Below, one piece after another: positions 30,138-38,706 of a stretch of DNA of 64,000 bases. Source of the DNA: Allobosea caraganae (GTDB taxonomy: Bacteria; Pseudomonadota; Alphaproteobacteria; Rhizobiales; Beijerinckiaceae); contig NZ_QQTO01000021.1 in the NCBI RefSeq assembly GCF_003351345.1, forward strand, positions 372,001 through 436,000, given 5' to 3'. Numbering within the stretch: the first letter of the stretch is position 1; every line of letters starts with the position of its first letter. A model generated the notes under the pieces. It was given only the letters and a program-made list of their open reading frames with translations. It was not told where the DNA came from and searched no databases. A program made the position numbers and the translations under genes.

Positions 30138-30244
30138 CCTCATCCTGAGAAGCCGCTTTAGCGGCGTCTCGAAGGATGCTCCAGTGGGCTTCCGAACCTC
30201 CTGGAGCATCCTTCGAGACGCGCTTCGCGCTCCTCAGGATGAGG
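30138..30244. repeat. CCTCATCCTGAG dispersed repeat, copy 1
   Basis: A long inverted repeat: CCTCATCCTGAG and GCGTCTCGAAGGATGCTCCA on the left, CTGGAGCATCCTTCGAGACGC and CTCAGGATGAGG on the right. Two more copies lie at 32460-32560 and 63421-63540. It sits downstream of a lipoprotein gene and may end its transcript. It is an intergenic palindromic unit, not coding. Confidence 0.85.
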
Positions 30245-30265
30245 GCTGAGGATGAGCGGGCTCTC

Positions 30266-30814
30266 TCAGGAGCGCTTGCCGGTTGCGGCGGAGGCGGTCT
30301 TGGTCTTGCCCTTGGCGTCGGTCGCGGCCGGCTTTTCCGGGGCGGGGACGCTGACGAGGAAGGTCGCGATCGCGTCCATCGAATCGGAGGCTGCCTTGGC
30401 GACGATGGTCTGATCGATGCCGGCCCAGGGGTCCTCAGTGCCGCCGCGCTTGCCCAGGCTCTCGCCCTGGACGCGCTGGGCGCGCTTCTTGGCCTCGTCA
30501 TAGACGTCCCAGACGAAGGCGAGCGCGGTCAGGCCGTCCTCGGTTGGCTGGGCGGTGAGGTAGCCGCGGACCCGGAAGCGGGCGGGCGCGTTGCCGGCAA
30601 CGATCTCCATCTTACGCTCGGCCGCAGCTTCGCCGAGCATGCTGGCGAAGCGGGTGGTGACCTGGTCGGGCGCGCCGGAGATGCTCTGAACCGAAACCGG
30701 GACGCCGGGCGCGTCGACGCGCGGACGCTCCGCGGTGGCGGTGGTCTCCTGGCAGCCCGCAAGCGCAAGCGCGACTACCGGGCCGAGAACGAGGCCACTC
30801 AAACGACCGATCAT
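30266..30814 (-). CDS. Putative lipoprotein, unknown function
   Basis: 182 aa. A lipobox LALAGC at residues 16-21 ends the signal peptide, so the mature protein should be lipid-anchored. The body (QVTTRFASMLGEAAAERKME, FRVRGYLTAQ, then LAFVWDVYDEAKKRAQRVQG) describes a mixed alpha/beta domain; the tail is Lys/Ala/Thr-rich and likely disordered. Homologues occur in Rhizobiales with no known role. The ATG at 30814 is chosen because it places the signal peptide at the N-terminus. Confidence 0.78.
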   Translation of the reverse strand: MIGRLSGLVLGPVVALALAGCQETTATAERPRVDAPGVPVSVQSISGAPDQVTTRFASMLGEAAAERKMEIVAGNAPARFRVRGYLTAQPTEDGLTALAFVWDVYDEAKKRAQRVQGESLGKRGGTEDPWAGIDQTIVAKAASDSMDAIATFLVSVPAPEKPAATDAKGKTKTASAATGKRS

Positions 30815-30881
30815 GACGCCTCCCGCCTGTTTTGCGTACGGGTTGGATTTCTTAAGAATTCGTTGCGCAGCCCTTTTAGGC

Positions 30882-32033
30882 TCAACGGATGGCGAGGTCC
30901 AGATCGGGCAGGTTGATCGGTTCACAACTGCTTTCACCGACCAGATAGGTGCGACCGAGGCACATCGCGGTCTCGCTCTCGGAATCCATCAGGATCATAT
31001 GGGCGAACATCACCATGCCCGGCACGAGCGGCCAGTCGTTGTTCTCGTAGAACATCGGCCAGTCCATCCAGCTCGGCGTGAACTTGGCGCCGAGCGAGTA
31101 GCCGCAGGCATTGAGCCGATGGCCGGAGAGGCCGTGCTCGTCGAAGACGCGGGCATGGGCCGAGAAGACGTCGCCGGCGCTGCGGCCGGGCTTCAGCTCG
31201 CCCTCGCAGGCCAGCAGCGCGGCCTTGGCGGCGGCGTGGTAGCTCAGGTGCAGCGGGCGCGGCTCGCCGATGACGACGGTGCGCATGATCGCCGCGTGGT
31301 AGTGCCGATAGACCCCGGCGAATTCGAGCGTGATCTGGTCCTTGGCCGAGAGCTTGCGGCGGCCGGCCTTGTAGCGGCAGAGCAGGGCGTCCTGGCCCGA
31401 GCCGATGATGAACTCGTTGGCTGGGTAGTCGCCGCCGCCTGAGAAGATCGCTTCGTGCTGGGCGGCGAGGATGTCGCCCTCGTCGGCGCCGTCGCGGATC
31501 AGGTCGAGCGCGGCCTTGTCGGCCGCATCGGAGAGCGTCGCGGCCTCGCGGACATAGGCGATCTCCTCCGACGACTTCACGGCGCGCAGGCGCGTCACGA
31601 TGGTCGAGGCGTCGACGAACTCGCTGAAGCCGGCGAAGGCGGTCTCGAGCTTGCGGCCATTGGCGGCGACGAGCCCGTAGGATTCGAACTCGACGCCGAT
31701 ATGCTTGCCGGCGAGGCGCAGGTCGCGCGCCAGCGCCAGCAGGTCATTGGCCGGGTTGGCGTCCTTGCCGTCCTTCCAGACGCGGATGCAGCTCAGGTTC
31801 GAGGTATGCTGGGCCTGGCGCAAATCGGCCGAGCGGGTCAGCAGCGCCATGCTGCCATCGGCCTTCACGACAAGGCACTGGAAGAAGCAGAAGCCGAACG
31901 TGTCGTAGCCGGTCAGCCAGAACATCGATTCCTGCTGGAACAGGAAGAGCGCGTCGAGCTTCTCCTGCTGCATCGCGGAGAGGAGCGAGGCGCGGCGGCG
32001 GGCAAACTCGGCGGGGGAGAAATGCAGGGCCAT
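30882..32033 (-). CDS. M24-fold (creatinase/prolidase-like) hydrolase
   Basis: 383 aa with the two-domain pita-bread layout: N-terminal creatinase domain (about 1-140, MFWLTGYDTFGF) and a catalytic domain. The usual metal ligands are missing. The D-x10-D region reads LEFAGVYRHYHAAIMRT, and the GHGIG histidine region reads GYSLGAKFTPSWMDW. This fits metal-independent creatinase-type or ectoine-hydrolase-like members rather than aminopeptidases. No ectoine or creatine genes are nearby, so the substrate is open. It diverges from the UbiK-like gene. Confidence 0.8.
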   Translation of the reverse strand: MALHFSPAEFARRRASLLSAMQQEKLDALFLFQQESMFWLTGYDTFGFCFFQCLVVKADGSMALLTRSADLRQAQHTSNLSCIRVWKDGKDANPANDLLALARDLRLAGKHIGVEFESYGLVAANGRKLETAFAGFSEFVDASTIVTRLRAVKSSEEIAYVREAATLSDAADKAALDLIRDGADEGDILAAQHEAIFSGGGDYPANEFIIGSGQDALLCRYKAGRRKLSAKDQITLEFAGVYRHYHAAIMRTVVIGEPRPLHLSYHAAAKAALLACEGELKPGRSAGDVFSAHARVFDEHGLSGHRLNACGYSLGAKFTPSWMDWPMFYENNDWPLVPGMVMFAHMILMDSESETAMCLGRTYLVGESSCEPINLPDLDLAIR

Positions 32034-32187
32034 GTCCGGGTTCCGTAGCGGAGCGTCGTCGATCAGTAAGGGGGGCGTGCCAGTGGGCCAAGCCCTGATT
32101 TGCGGCAGGGCTGCCGCCTTTGCAGCGGGAGGCTTCGTCTCCCATATCGATCGTGCTAGGCACGCTGCTTCCGCCCAGGAGACAACC

Positions 32188-32442
32188 ATGGTCACGACCT
32201 CGAACCGCATTCTCGACGATCTCGCCCGCCTGGTGACCGATGCCGCCGGCGCGGCCCAGGGCGTGCGCCGCGAGGTCGAGACCGTGGCGCGCACGCAGAT
32301 CGAGCGGCTGCTGCGCGAGCTCGACGTCGTCTCCCGCGAAGAGTTCGAGGCGGTGCGCGAGATGGCGCTGCTGGCGCGCGAGGAGAACGACAAGCTCGCC
32401 GCGCGGCTGGCCGCGCTCGAGGCGGCGCAGGCCAAGAGCTGA
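32188..32442 (+). CDS. BMFP domain accessory factor (UbiK-like)
   Basis: 84 aa. It matches the BMFP family (PF04380): an N-terminal amphipathic part (NRILDDLARLVTDAAGAAQG), then a coiled coil (FEAVREMALLAREENDKLAA, then RLAALEAA). UbiK assists aerobic ubiquinone synthesis as a trimeric membrane-associated factor; that role here is by family. CAGGAG lies seven bases before the ATG. A dispersed palindrome follows the gene. Confidence 0.85.
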   Translation: MVTTSNRILDDLARLVTDAAGAAQGVRREVETVARTQIERLLRELDVVSREEFEAVREMALLAREENDKLAARLAALEAAQAKS

Positions 32443-32459
32443 GGTCGGACACCCTCAGC

Positions 32460-32560
32460 CCTCATCCTGAGGAGCGGACGAAGTCCGCGTCTCGAAGGAT
32501 GCTCCAGAGGGCACTGAACCATCCTTCGAGACGCCGCTAAAGCGGCTCCTCAGGATGAGG
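32460..32560. repeat. CCTCATCCTGAG dispersed repeat, copy 2
   Basis: Same structure as the copy at 30138-30244: outer CCTCATCCTGAG/CTCAGGATGAGG and inner GCGTCTCGAAGGATG/CATCCTTCGAGACGC arms. It begins 18 nt after the UbiK-like stop and could act as a terminator. Confidence 0.85.
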
Positions 32561-32699
32561 GCTCGTTTCCACAAGGCAGTTGCCCTTACGGCTGTGGACA
32601 GCCGCCAGCGGGGATTGAGCCTTCCCCCCGAATCCGACGAGCGTCACGACCGTGTTGGGAGCGTCACAGCGCCTGCGCTATCGTCGATGAAAGAGGTGA

Positions 32700-32732
32700 T
32701 TCGCCAGCTGCCCGCCCGGGCCCGCTGGCGAA
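32700..32732. other. Strong 9-bp hairpin in a 340-bp intergenic region
   Basis: TTCGCCAGC and GCTGGCGAA form a perfect 9-bp stem around a GC-rich loop that can fold further. It lies in the gap 32561-32899 between the repeat and ybjN. I see no gene in this gap: a 19-codon frame (MKEVIRQLPARARWRSKGK) overlaps the hairpin but is unsupported. Confidence 0.45.
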
Positions 32733-32899
32733 GCAAAGGCAAGTAGTAGAATGGGGCGGTGTCGCCTCGGCCACAGGGCCGCTTCGGCATCGAGACCTCG
32801 CCTTTGCAGTCGGGTTGCGTCCTTTTTCCGTCGCCGTGTTCCCGTTCTCGAACGAGTCGGACCTGCACTCCCGCAGGGGCCGGCAGTTGGACCTTGGGC

Positions 32900-33406
32900 A
32901 TGATGGACCTTGATCTGGACGCCGAACTCGATCGGCCTTCCAATCCTCTCGATCTGATTGAACGACTGGCAGCCCTCAACAACTGGACCTTCGACCGCGA
33001 CAGCGACGACGAGCTCTCCGTCGCCGTGAGCGGCGGCTGGGCCGAATACCATGTCGCCATCACCTGGCTTTCGGAGGTGGAGGCGATCCATATCGCCTGC
33101 GCCTTCGACCTGAAGGTGCCTGACCGGCGCCGCGCCGAAGTGCTGCAGCTGGTCAGCCTCGTCAACGAGCAGCTCTGGCTCGGCCATTTCGACCTGTGGA
33201 GCACGGAGAACGTGGTGATGTACCGCCACGCGCTGCTGCTTTCGGGCGGAGCGGAGCCGACCGACGAGCAGGCGGCGGCGCTGATCAAGGCGGCGATCGA
33301 TTCCTGCGAGCGCTATTTCCAGGCCTTCCAGTTCGTGGTCTGGGCTGGAAAGACTGCGCGCGAGGGACTCGAAGGCGCCATGCTGGAGACGGTCGGCGAA
33401 GCCTGA
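32900..33406 (+). CDS. YbjN domain protein
   Basis: 168 aa. It matches the YbjN family (a type III secretion chaperone-like fold) with the conserved AEYHVAITWLSEVEAIHIAC and LVSLVNEQLWLGHFDLW segments. Adjacent ATGs at 32900 and 32903 are both possible. E. coli YbjN affects motility and stress response; the role here is unknown. A structured repeat starts at its stop codon. Confidence 0.85.
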   Translation: MMDLDLDAELDRPSNPLDLIERLAALNNWTFDRDSDDELSVAVSGGWAEYHVAITWLSEVEAIHIACAFDLKVPDRRRAEVLQLVSLVNEQLWLGHFDLWSTENVVMYRHALLLSGGAEPTDEQAAALIKAAIDSCERYFQAFQFVVWAGKTAREGLEGAMLETVGEA

Positions 33407-33546
33407 GACCGTTTGCGAATTCTACCGCTGCGGTCCTCTGACGCGACTTTCTGCGCTTCCGGTGCTCACGGACTGATGTCCGCTCCGCTCCGGTTCTCGA
33501 AAGCCGCGCCAGCCGACTCGCAGCGGCGAATTCTCAAAACGGTCTC
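33405..33546. repeat. Structured repeat element, copy A
   Basis: Nested inverted repeats: outer GAGACCGTTT/AAACGGTCTC, then GAATTC/GAATTC, then CCGCTGC/GCAGCGG, enclosing the conserved blocks CTGCGCTTCCGGTGCTCACG and GCTCCGGTTCTCGA and an inner GGAC/GTCC hairpin. A second copy is at 54597-54708; the conserved blocks match and the stems differ in sequence but still pair. It starts at the ybjN stop codon. Confidence 0.75.
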
Positions 33547-33577
33547 TTCGAGGCGGGTGTCTGCGTCGGTGCTTAAA

Positions 33578-33655
33578 CGTCGTGCCCGGGCTTGACCCGG
33601 GCATCTCCAGCCGGTTTCTGGTCCTGAGATGCTCGGCTCGAGGCCGAGCATGACG
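33578..33655. repeat. CGTCGTGCCCGGG...GAGCATGACG palindromic repeat
   Basis: A compound palindrome with GCCCGGG/CCCGGGC and GCTCGGC/GCCGAGC hairpins, related to the element at 21495-21583. It fills the space just upstream of proC. Confidence 0.65.
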
Positions 33656-33671
33656 TTCGAGAGAGGCCGCC

Positions 33672-34493
33672 ATGACCAGTCCCCTGCCGAAGACGCTCGT
33701 CCTGATCGGGGCGGGCAAGATGGGCGGAGCCATGCTCGAAGGCTGGCTGCGCATCGGCATGGATCCGGCCGGGATCAGCCTAGTCGACCCCAAGCCTTCG
33801 GATGAGATGGTTGCGCTCGCGGCGGAGAAGGGCATGGCCCTGAACCTCGACCCGCAGGCGCTCGCGCCGGCCGAGGTTCTGGTGCTCGCCACCAAGCCGC
33901 AAATGCTCGACACGGCCGCGCCGACCGTGCAGGCCTTCGTTCATCCGCAGACGCTGGTGATCTCGATCCTCGCCGGCAAGACGCTGGGCGACATCGCGGC
34001 GCGTCTCCCCAATGCCACCGCCATCATCCGCGCCATGCCGAATCTTCCGGCTTCGGTGCAGCGTGGCGCGACCGGTGCTGCGGCCGGCAAGGGCGTCAGC
34101 GCCGCGCAGAAGACGATGGCCGATACGCTGCTCGGCAGCATCGGCATCGTCGAATGGCTGGCCGATGAGTCGCTGGTCGACTGCGTGACTGCGGTCTCGG
34201 GCTCGGGACCGGCCTATGTCTTTCATCTCGTCGAGTGCCTCGCGGCGGCCGGCATCGCGATCGGCCTTCCGCCCGAGACTGCCGAGCGGCTGGCGCGGGC
34301 GACGATCATCGGCGCCGGCGAGATGCTGCACCAATCGCCGCTGCCGCCGGCGACCTTGCGCCAGAACGTGACCTCGCCCGGCGGTACCACGGCGGCCGCC
34401 TTGGAGCATCTGATGGCCGATAACGGCATGGCGCCGCTGGTTCGCCGCGCCGTGGCTGCCGCCAAACGTCGCGCCGAGGAGCTTTCGGGCTGA
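33672..34493 (+). CDS. proC: Pyrroline-5-carboxylate reductase
   Basis: 273 aa. Last step of proline synthesis, NAD(P)H-dependent. The N-terminal Rossmann loop is LVLIGAGKMGGAMLEGW; the C-terminal signature is SGSGPAYVFHLVECLAAAGI and the NVTSPGGTTAAALE segment. The gene stands alone between a repeat and a TetR gene 67 nt downstream, with GAGAGG before the start codon. Confidence 0.95.
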   Translation: MTSPLPKTLVLIGAGKMGGAMLEGWLRIGMDPAGISLVDPKPSDEMVALAAEKGMALNLDPQALAPAEVLVLATKPQMLDTAAPTVQAFVHPQTLVISILAGKTLGDIAARLPNATAIIRAMPNLPASVQRGATGAAAGKGVSAAQKTMADTLLGSIGIVEWLADESLVDCVTAVSGSGPAYVFHLVECLAAAGIAIGLPPETAERLARATIIGAGEMLHQSPLPPATLRQNVTSPGGTTAAALEHLMADNGMAPLVRRAVAAAKRRAEELSG

Positions 34494-34560
34494 TCGGCCT
34501 TTCATAGGCCGTGTTCCGGGCCTAGCTTCTCCTGATCGCTTCGCGAACAGGAGATGTCAG

Positions 34561-35301
34561 ATGGCGCGCAAACCCGCTTCCCCTCCAACCGCCGAGCCGT
34601 CCGTCAGCGCAGCCCCGGCCGATCCGCGCCGGCTCGTGGTCGGAGCGCTGTTCAAGCTGGCGGCTGATCGCCCGTGGGACGAGATCGAGCTGACCGATAT
34701 CGCGACCGAGGCCGGGGTCTCGCTCGCCGCCCTTCGCAACCTCTTCCCGTCCAAGCTCGCGATCCTCGGCGGCCTGACCAGGATCGTCGACGAGGCGGTG
34801 CTCGCCGGCACCTCCGACGACCTCGCCGCCGAGCCGGCCCGCGAGCGCATGTTCGATCTGGTGATGCGCCGGCTCGATGCGCTGACGCCGTATAAGGAGG
34901 GCCTGCGCAAGATCATGCCGGTCCTGCGCCGCGACCCGCTGACGCTGGCTGCGCTCAACCGCGCCTCGGTCAATTCCTGGCGCTACATGCTGGCCTCAGT
35001 CGGCATCCCGACCGAGGACCGGCTCGGTCCTGTCCGCGTCCAGGGCGCCGTGCTGCTGATGGCGCGCGTGGCGGAGACCTGGCTCGACGATGACGAGGCC
35101 GAGCAGTCGCGCACCTTGGCGCGGCTCGACCGCGAGCTGAAGACCGCGAGCTGGGTGCTGTCGCGGGCGGAGGACCTGCACCGGCTCACCGCTCCGCTGC
35201 GCGGGCTCGCCCGGGCTCTGTGCAGCGCTCGTCCGCGCGTGCGCCGGCGCGAGCGCGGCGATGCCGACCGGCGCGGCGAGGACTATGCGCCGGCGATCTG
35301 A
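34561..35301 (+). CDS. TetR family transcriptional regulator
   Basis: 246 aa. The N-terminal helix-turn-helix is IELTDIATEAGVSLAALRNL (about 42-61), followed by FPSKLAILGGL. The C-terminal half resembles COQ9-like TetR proteins (DRLGPVRVQGAVLLMARVAE). The ligand and target genes are not evident, because the neighbours (proC and a chemoreceptor) have unrelated roles. The tail from residue 215 is Arg-rich and likely disordered. Confidence 0.8.
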   Translation: MARKPASPPTAEPSVSAAPADPRRLVVGALFKLAADRPWDEIELTDIATEAGVSLAALRNLFPSKLAILGGLTRIVDEAVLAGTSDDLAAEPARERMFDLVMRRLDALTPYKEGLRKIMPVLRRDPLTLAALNRASVNSWRYMLASVGIPTEDRLGPVRVQGAVLLMARVAETWLDDDEAEQSRTLARLDRELKTASWVLSRAEDLHRLTAPLRGLARALCSARPRVRRRERGDADRRGEDYAPAI

Positions 35302-35413
35302 ACAGGTGTCGAATCTGCAGAAAGTCTTTTGATGACCTAGGGTTGCGTCTTGCTTCCGTAGAGTCATCAATGCGGCAAAAGCTGGGCATTGTTAATTTGG
35401 TCTTAGCCATTTC

Positions 35414-35441
35414 TGGAGAAAGTGCAGAGTCACTTTCTCCA
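35414..35441 (+). promoter_or_regulatory. 11-bp hairpin in the chemoreceptor 5' leader
   Basis: TGGAGAAAGTG, loop CAGAGT, CACTTTCTCCA, perfect, ending 11 nt before the ATG of the chemoreceptor. The ribosome site (CAGGGGCGG) starts in its 3' edge, so folding could limit translation. No T-tract follows. Confidence 0.55.
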
Positions 35442-35452
35442 GGGGCGGCTCC

Positions 35453-37435
35453 ATGTCTTTCTTCAGGCGTTTCACCACTCTCTCGATCAGCCAATCCTTC
35501 GTCCTGATCGCGGCGCTTGCCGTGGTCATCGCCGTCGGCGGCGTGGCCTACACGCTCGTCGGCGCACGCGGCGAGATGCTCATGCTCAAGCGCGGCGAGA
35601 TGAAGAACGCGGTCGAAGCCGCCGCCTCGACGATCAACGGCTACGTGGCGCGGGTCCAGAAGGGCGAGCTGAAAGAGGCCGACGCCAGGAAGATGGCGCT
35701 CGACGCCATCGCGAACGCCCGCTTCGATAACGGCAACTACTATTTCGTCGTCAATTTCGACGGCATCAGCGTCTCGCATGCCAACAAGAAGATCGAGTCG
35801 ACCGACATGCGGCCGCTCAAGGATGCGGACGGCAAGTTCTTCGTCCAGGACATGATCACGCTCGCCAAGGCGAAGGGCACGGGCTTCCTCGACTATGGCT
35901 GGCTCAAGCTGGGCGACAAGGAGCCCTCGCTGAAGATCTCCTACATCGTCGCCGTGCCGCAATGGCAATGGCTGGTCGGCACCGGCGTGCATGTCGACGA
36001 CGTCGACAACGCCTTCTACCGGATGGTCCGCAACCTCGCCTATGTGCTGGTGCCGCTCGGCCTGCTGATGCTCGGCCTGGTGATCCTGCTCAGCCGCCGC
36101 GCCAACGGCATGCTGAAGGACACGACCAGGAGCATGGAGGGCCTCGCCGCCGGTGCGCTCGATACGCCGATCGCGCATGACGAGCGCGGCGACGAGATCG
36201 GCAGCATGGCGCGCTCGCTGATCGTCTTCCGCGACGCGGCGCTGGCCAAGGCGGAGATGGAGGAAGACAAGCAGCGGGTGGAGGCGCAGGCCAACGCCCA
36301 GCGCGATGCGGCCGATACGGAGCGCCATCGCAACGAGACCGAGCGCACCGATGCGGCGCGCAAGCAGGCAACGGTGGTCGAGGCGCTCGGCGCCGGCCTG
36401 GAGCACCTCGCCGATGGCGACCTGACCTATCGGATCGATGCCGCCTTCACCGCCGAATACGTCAAGCTCAAGGATGATTTCAACGACGCGATCGGCAAGC
36501 TCCAGGAGACGATGCGGCAGATCGCGACCAATACCGAGAGCATGAAGGCAGGTTCGGGCGAGATCAGCCAGGCCGCCGACGACCTCGCCGGGCGCACCGA
36601 GCAGCAGGCCTCCTCGGTCGAGGAGACCGCGACCGCGCTCGACGAGCTGACCGCGACCGTGCGCCAGACCGCCGAGAGCGCCCGCCTCGCCAGCCAGGCT
36701 ACGGTTCAGGTCAAGTCCGAGGCCGAGCAGTCGACCCAGATCGTGCGCGATGCCGTCACCGCCATGGGCGGCATCGAGAAATCGGCCGACGAGATCTCGC
36801 AGATCGTCGGCGTCATCGACGAGATCGCCTTCCAGACCAACCTGCTGGCGCTCAACGCCAGCGTCGAGGCGGCCCGCGCCGGCGATGCCGGCAAGGGTTT
36901 TGCGGTCGTCGCCTCCGAGGTGCGGGCGCTGGCGCAGCGCTCGGCCGAGGCCGCCAAGGAGATCAAGGGGCTGATCACCGCCTCGAATGTCGAGGTCGAG
37001 AAGGGCGTCGCGCTCGTCGGCCAGACCGGCAATGCCCTGCAGCGCATGGCCGGCGAGATCACCCGCGTCACCACGCTGGTGGCCGAGATCGCCGGTGCCG
37101 CGCAGGAGCAGTCCTCGGGCCTCCAGGAGGTCAATGCCGCCGTCAACGAGATGGACCAGGCGACCCAGCAGAACGCGGCGATGGCCGAGCAGTCGACCGC
37201 CGCGGCGCATGCGCTCTCGCAGGAGGCCGACCGGCTCGCGGGGCTGGTCTCGCGCTTCCGGGTCGGCGGCGAGGTCGTCGGCTTGCAGGCGATGGCCCGC
37301 AAGATGGCGAGCGTGGTTGCGCCGGCGCCGCGCGCTGCTACTCCTATGCGCAGGGCGGCGCCCCCGGTGAGCGGCGCGGCGACGGCCCGCAAGCTCGAGC
37401 CGAGCGCGCATGACGCCGCCTGGGAGGAATTTTGA
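35453..37435 (+). CDS. Methyl-accepting chemotaxis protein with Cache sensor
   Basis: 660 aa. TM1 at about 15-37, a periplasmic single Cache domain (about 40-185, with [19 protein letters not shown] and [11 protein letters not shown]), TM2 at about 194-214, a HAMP domain, a coiled coil, and an MCP signalling domain with the hairpin tip [20 protein letters not shown] near residue 460. The C-terminus AAWEEF fits the aromatic-x-x-aromatic tether that recruits CheR/CheB. The ligand is unknown; Cache domains often bind small organic acids. No che genes are nearby. csaA is translationally coupled behind it. Confidence 0.93.
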   Translation: MSFFRRFTTLSISQSFVLIAALAVVIAVGGVAYTLVGARGEMLMLKRGEMKNAVEAAASTINGYVARVQKGELKEADARKMALDAIANARFDNGNYYFVVNFDGISVSHANKKIESTDMRPLKDADGKFFVQDMITLAKAKGTGFLDYGWLKLGDKEPSLKISYIVAVPQWQWLVGTGVHVDDVDNAFYRMVRNLAYVLVPLGLLMLGLVILLSRRANGMLKDTTRSMEGLAAGALDTPIAHDERGDEIGSMARSLIVFRDAALAKAEMEEDKQRVEAQANAQRDAADTERHRNETERTDAARKQATVVEALGAGLEHLADGDLTYRIDAAFTAEYVKLKDDFNDAIGKLQETMRQIATNTESMKAGSGEISQAADDLAGRTEQQASSVEETATALDELTATVRQTAESARLASQATVQVKSEAEQSTQIVRDAVTAMGGIEKSADEISQIVGVIDEIAFQTNLLALNASVEAARAGDAGKGFAVVASEVRALAQRSAEAAKEIKGLITASNVEVEKGVALVGQTGNALQRMAGEITRVTTLVAEIAGAAQEQSSGLQEVNAAVNEMDQATQQNAAMAEQSTAAAHALSQEADRLAGLVSRFRVGGEVVGLQAMARKMASVVAPAPRAATPMRRAAPPVSGAATARKLEPSAHDAAWEEF

Positions 37436-37791
37436 GCCTACCGACCGAACCCGCCGCGCAAATCGGCTTCGACGATTTCCTCAAGGTCGACATCCGCGTC
37501 GGCACCATCGTCGAGGCCGAGCCCTATCCCGAGGCGCGCAAGCCGGCGCTCAAGCTGGTGATCGATTTCGGCGGCACGATCGGCCGCAAGAAATCCTCGG
37601 CGCAGATCACGAAGCATTATCGCCCCGAGGACCTGCCGGGCCGGCAAGTCCTCGCGGTCGTCAATTTCCCGCCGCGCCAGATCGGCAAGTTCATGTCGGA
37701 GGTGCTGACGCTCGGCGTGCCCGATGCCGACGGCGAGGTCGTGCTGATCGGGCCGAGCCTGAAGGTGCCCGAGGGCGGGCGGCTGTTCTGA
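37432..37791 (+). CDS. csaA: tRNA-binding protein CsaA
   Basis: 119 aa OB-fold protein of the CsaA/Trbp111 family ([53 protein letters not shown]). It binds tRNA and may aid secretion or folding. The only plausible start is TTG at 37432, overlapping the chemoreceptor TGA, with a strong GGGAGGAA inside the last receptor codons. It meets the PPOX gene tail to tail with no gap. Confidence 0.9.
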   Translation: MSLPTEPAAQIGFDDFLKVDIRVGTIVEAEPYPEARKPALKLVIDFGGTIGRKKSSAQITKHYRPEDLPGRQVLAVVNFPPRQIGKFMSEVLTLGVPDADGEVVLIGPSLKVPEGGRLF

Positions 37792-38703
37792 TCAGGCAGC
37801 CGTCCGGGCCTGCCAGAGCCCCGTAGCCAAGGTAGTCGGCGCCGGATCGGCTGTTGACCAGCGCAGCGGCAGGGCTCCCGTCTGTCGCCAGCCGCGCGTA
37901 ACACGGAAGCGCCAGAGCCGCTCGGCGCCCTCCAGCAGGCCGAGTTCCGGTCCGTCCCAGACGATTTCCGTCTCGCCCTGAAGCTGGAGGATGTCGCCTC
38001 CGCTGAAATCGACGAAGAGCAGCGCGGCGCGCGGCTCCAGCAGCAGGTTGCCGAGCGTGTTGAAGTAGGCGTTGCCGGTGAAGTCCGGCACGGTCAGCGT
38101 GTCGCCATCGATGCGCACGAATCCCGGCCGCCCGCCGCGGTGCGAGATATCGACGCCATCCGCCGAGGCGCTGGCGATGAAGAGTGTGTCGGCGCCGGCG
38201 ATGAGGCGCCGCGCGCTTGTGTCGAGTCCGGACAGGGTCTCGACCGGACGGGGCATGGTGGCGACGCGGGCCGAGTCACGCGTTTGGATGTACTTCGCGC
38301 AATTGCCGAAGCTCTGCGCGACAGCGACGTCGAAACCGCGCCCGTCACGCAGGCTGATGGTGCCATTGGCTCGGTTGCGCCGCCTCGTGTTGAAGTCGAG
38401 GCCAAGCAGGCCAACTGGCGCGCCTGTCCGGAGGGCGGCGTCAGCCGGATCGTCCGGCGAGGGCAGGGCGGCGATGCTGAGGCTGGTGGCCGCTGGGCTC
38501 AGCACGAAGCCGGCCTCGCCTGCCAGCACGGTCGCGATCGGCCAGCCCTGCGCATCCCGCCCGGCTGCGAAGAGATAGGGCAGCAGCGTAAAGAAGTCGC
38601 GGTGCTGGGCCGGCATGAACTCGCGGATGCCGGCGCCGCGCGAGGAGATTCCGGCGCGGGCCTGCGCCGCCAGCTCGCCGGGATGGAAGGGCTGCGCGTC
38701 CAT
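37792..38703 (-). CDS. Pyridoxamine 5'-phosphate oxidase-like FMN-binding protein
   Basis: 303 aa with a split-barrel flavin fold repeated twice. First half: FFTLLPYLFAAGRDAQGWP through PVGLLGLDFNTRRRNRANG. Second half: ADTLFIASASADGVDISHRG through NAYFNTLGNLLLEPRAALLF, the FMN-site pattern of PPOX proteins. It resembles the N-terminal half of fused flavoproteins. The GST gene lies 3 nt upstream in the same direction, so they form a pair. The reductant and substrate are unknown. Confidence 0.85.
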   Translation of the reverse strand: MDAQPFHPGELAAQARAGISSRGAGIREFMPAQHRDFFTLLPYLFAAGRDAQGWPIATVLAGEAGFVLSPAATSLSIAALPSPDDPADAALRTGAPVGLLGLDFNTRRRNRANGTISLRDGRGFDVAVAQSFGNCAKYIQTRDSARVATMPRPVETLSGLDTSARRLIAGADTLFIASASADGVDISHRGGRPGFVRIDGDTLTVPDFTGNAYFNTLGNLLLEPRAALLFVDFSGGDILQLQGETEIVWDGPELGLLEGAERLWRFRVTRGWRQTGALPLRWSTADPAPTTLATGLWQARTAA

Positions 38704-38706
38704 GGC

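Noticed and set aside
30138..33655. A CRISPR array or riboswitch among the clustered repeats
   Set aside because: The repeats are few, palindromic, of different families and not regularly spaced; no spacer pattern is present.
35186..37411. A 741-codon frame opposite the chemoreceptor
   Set aside because: Codon-periodicity shadow of a clear MCP gene, with no recognisable domain.
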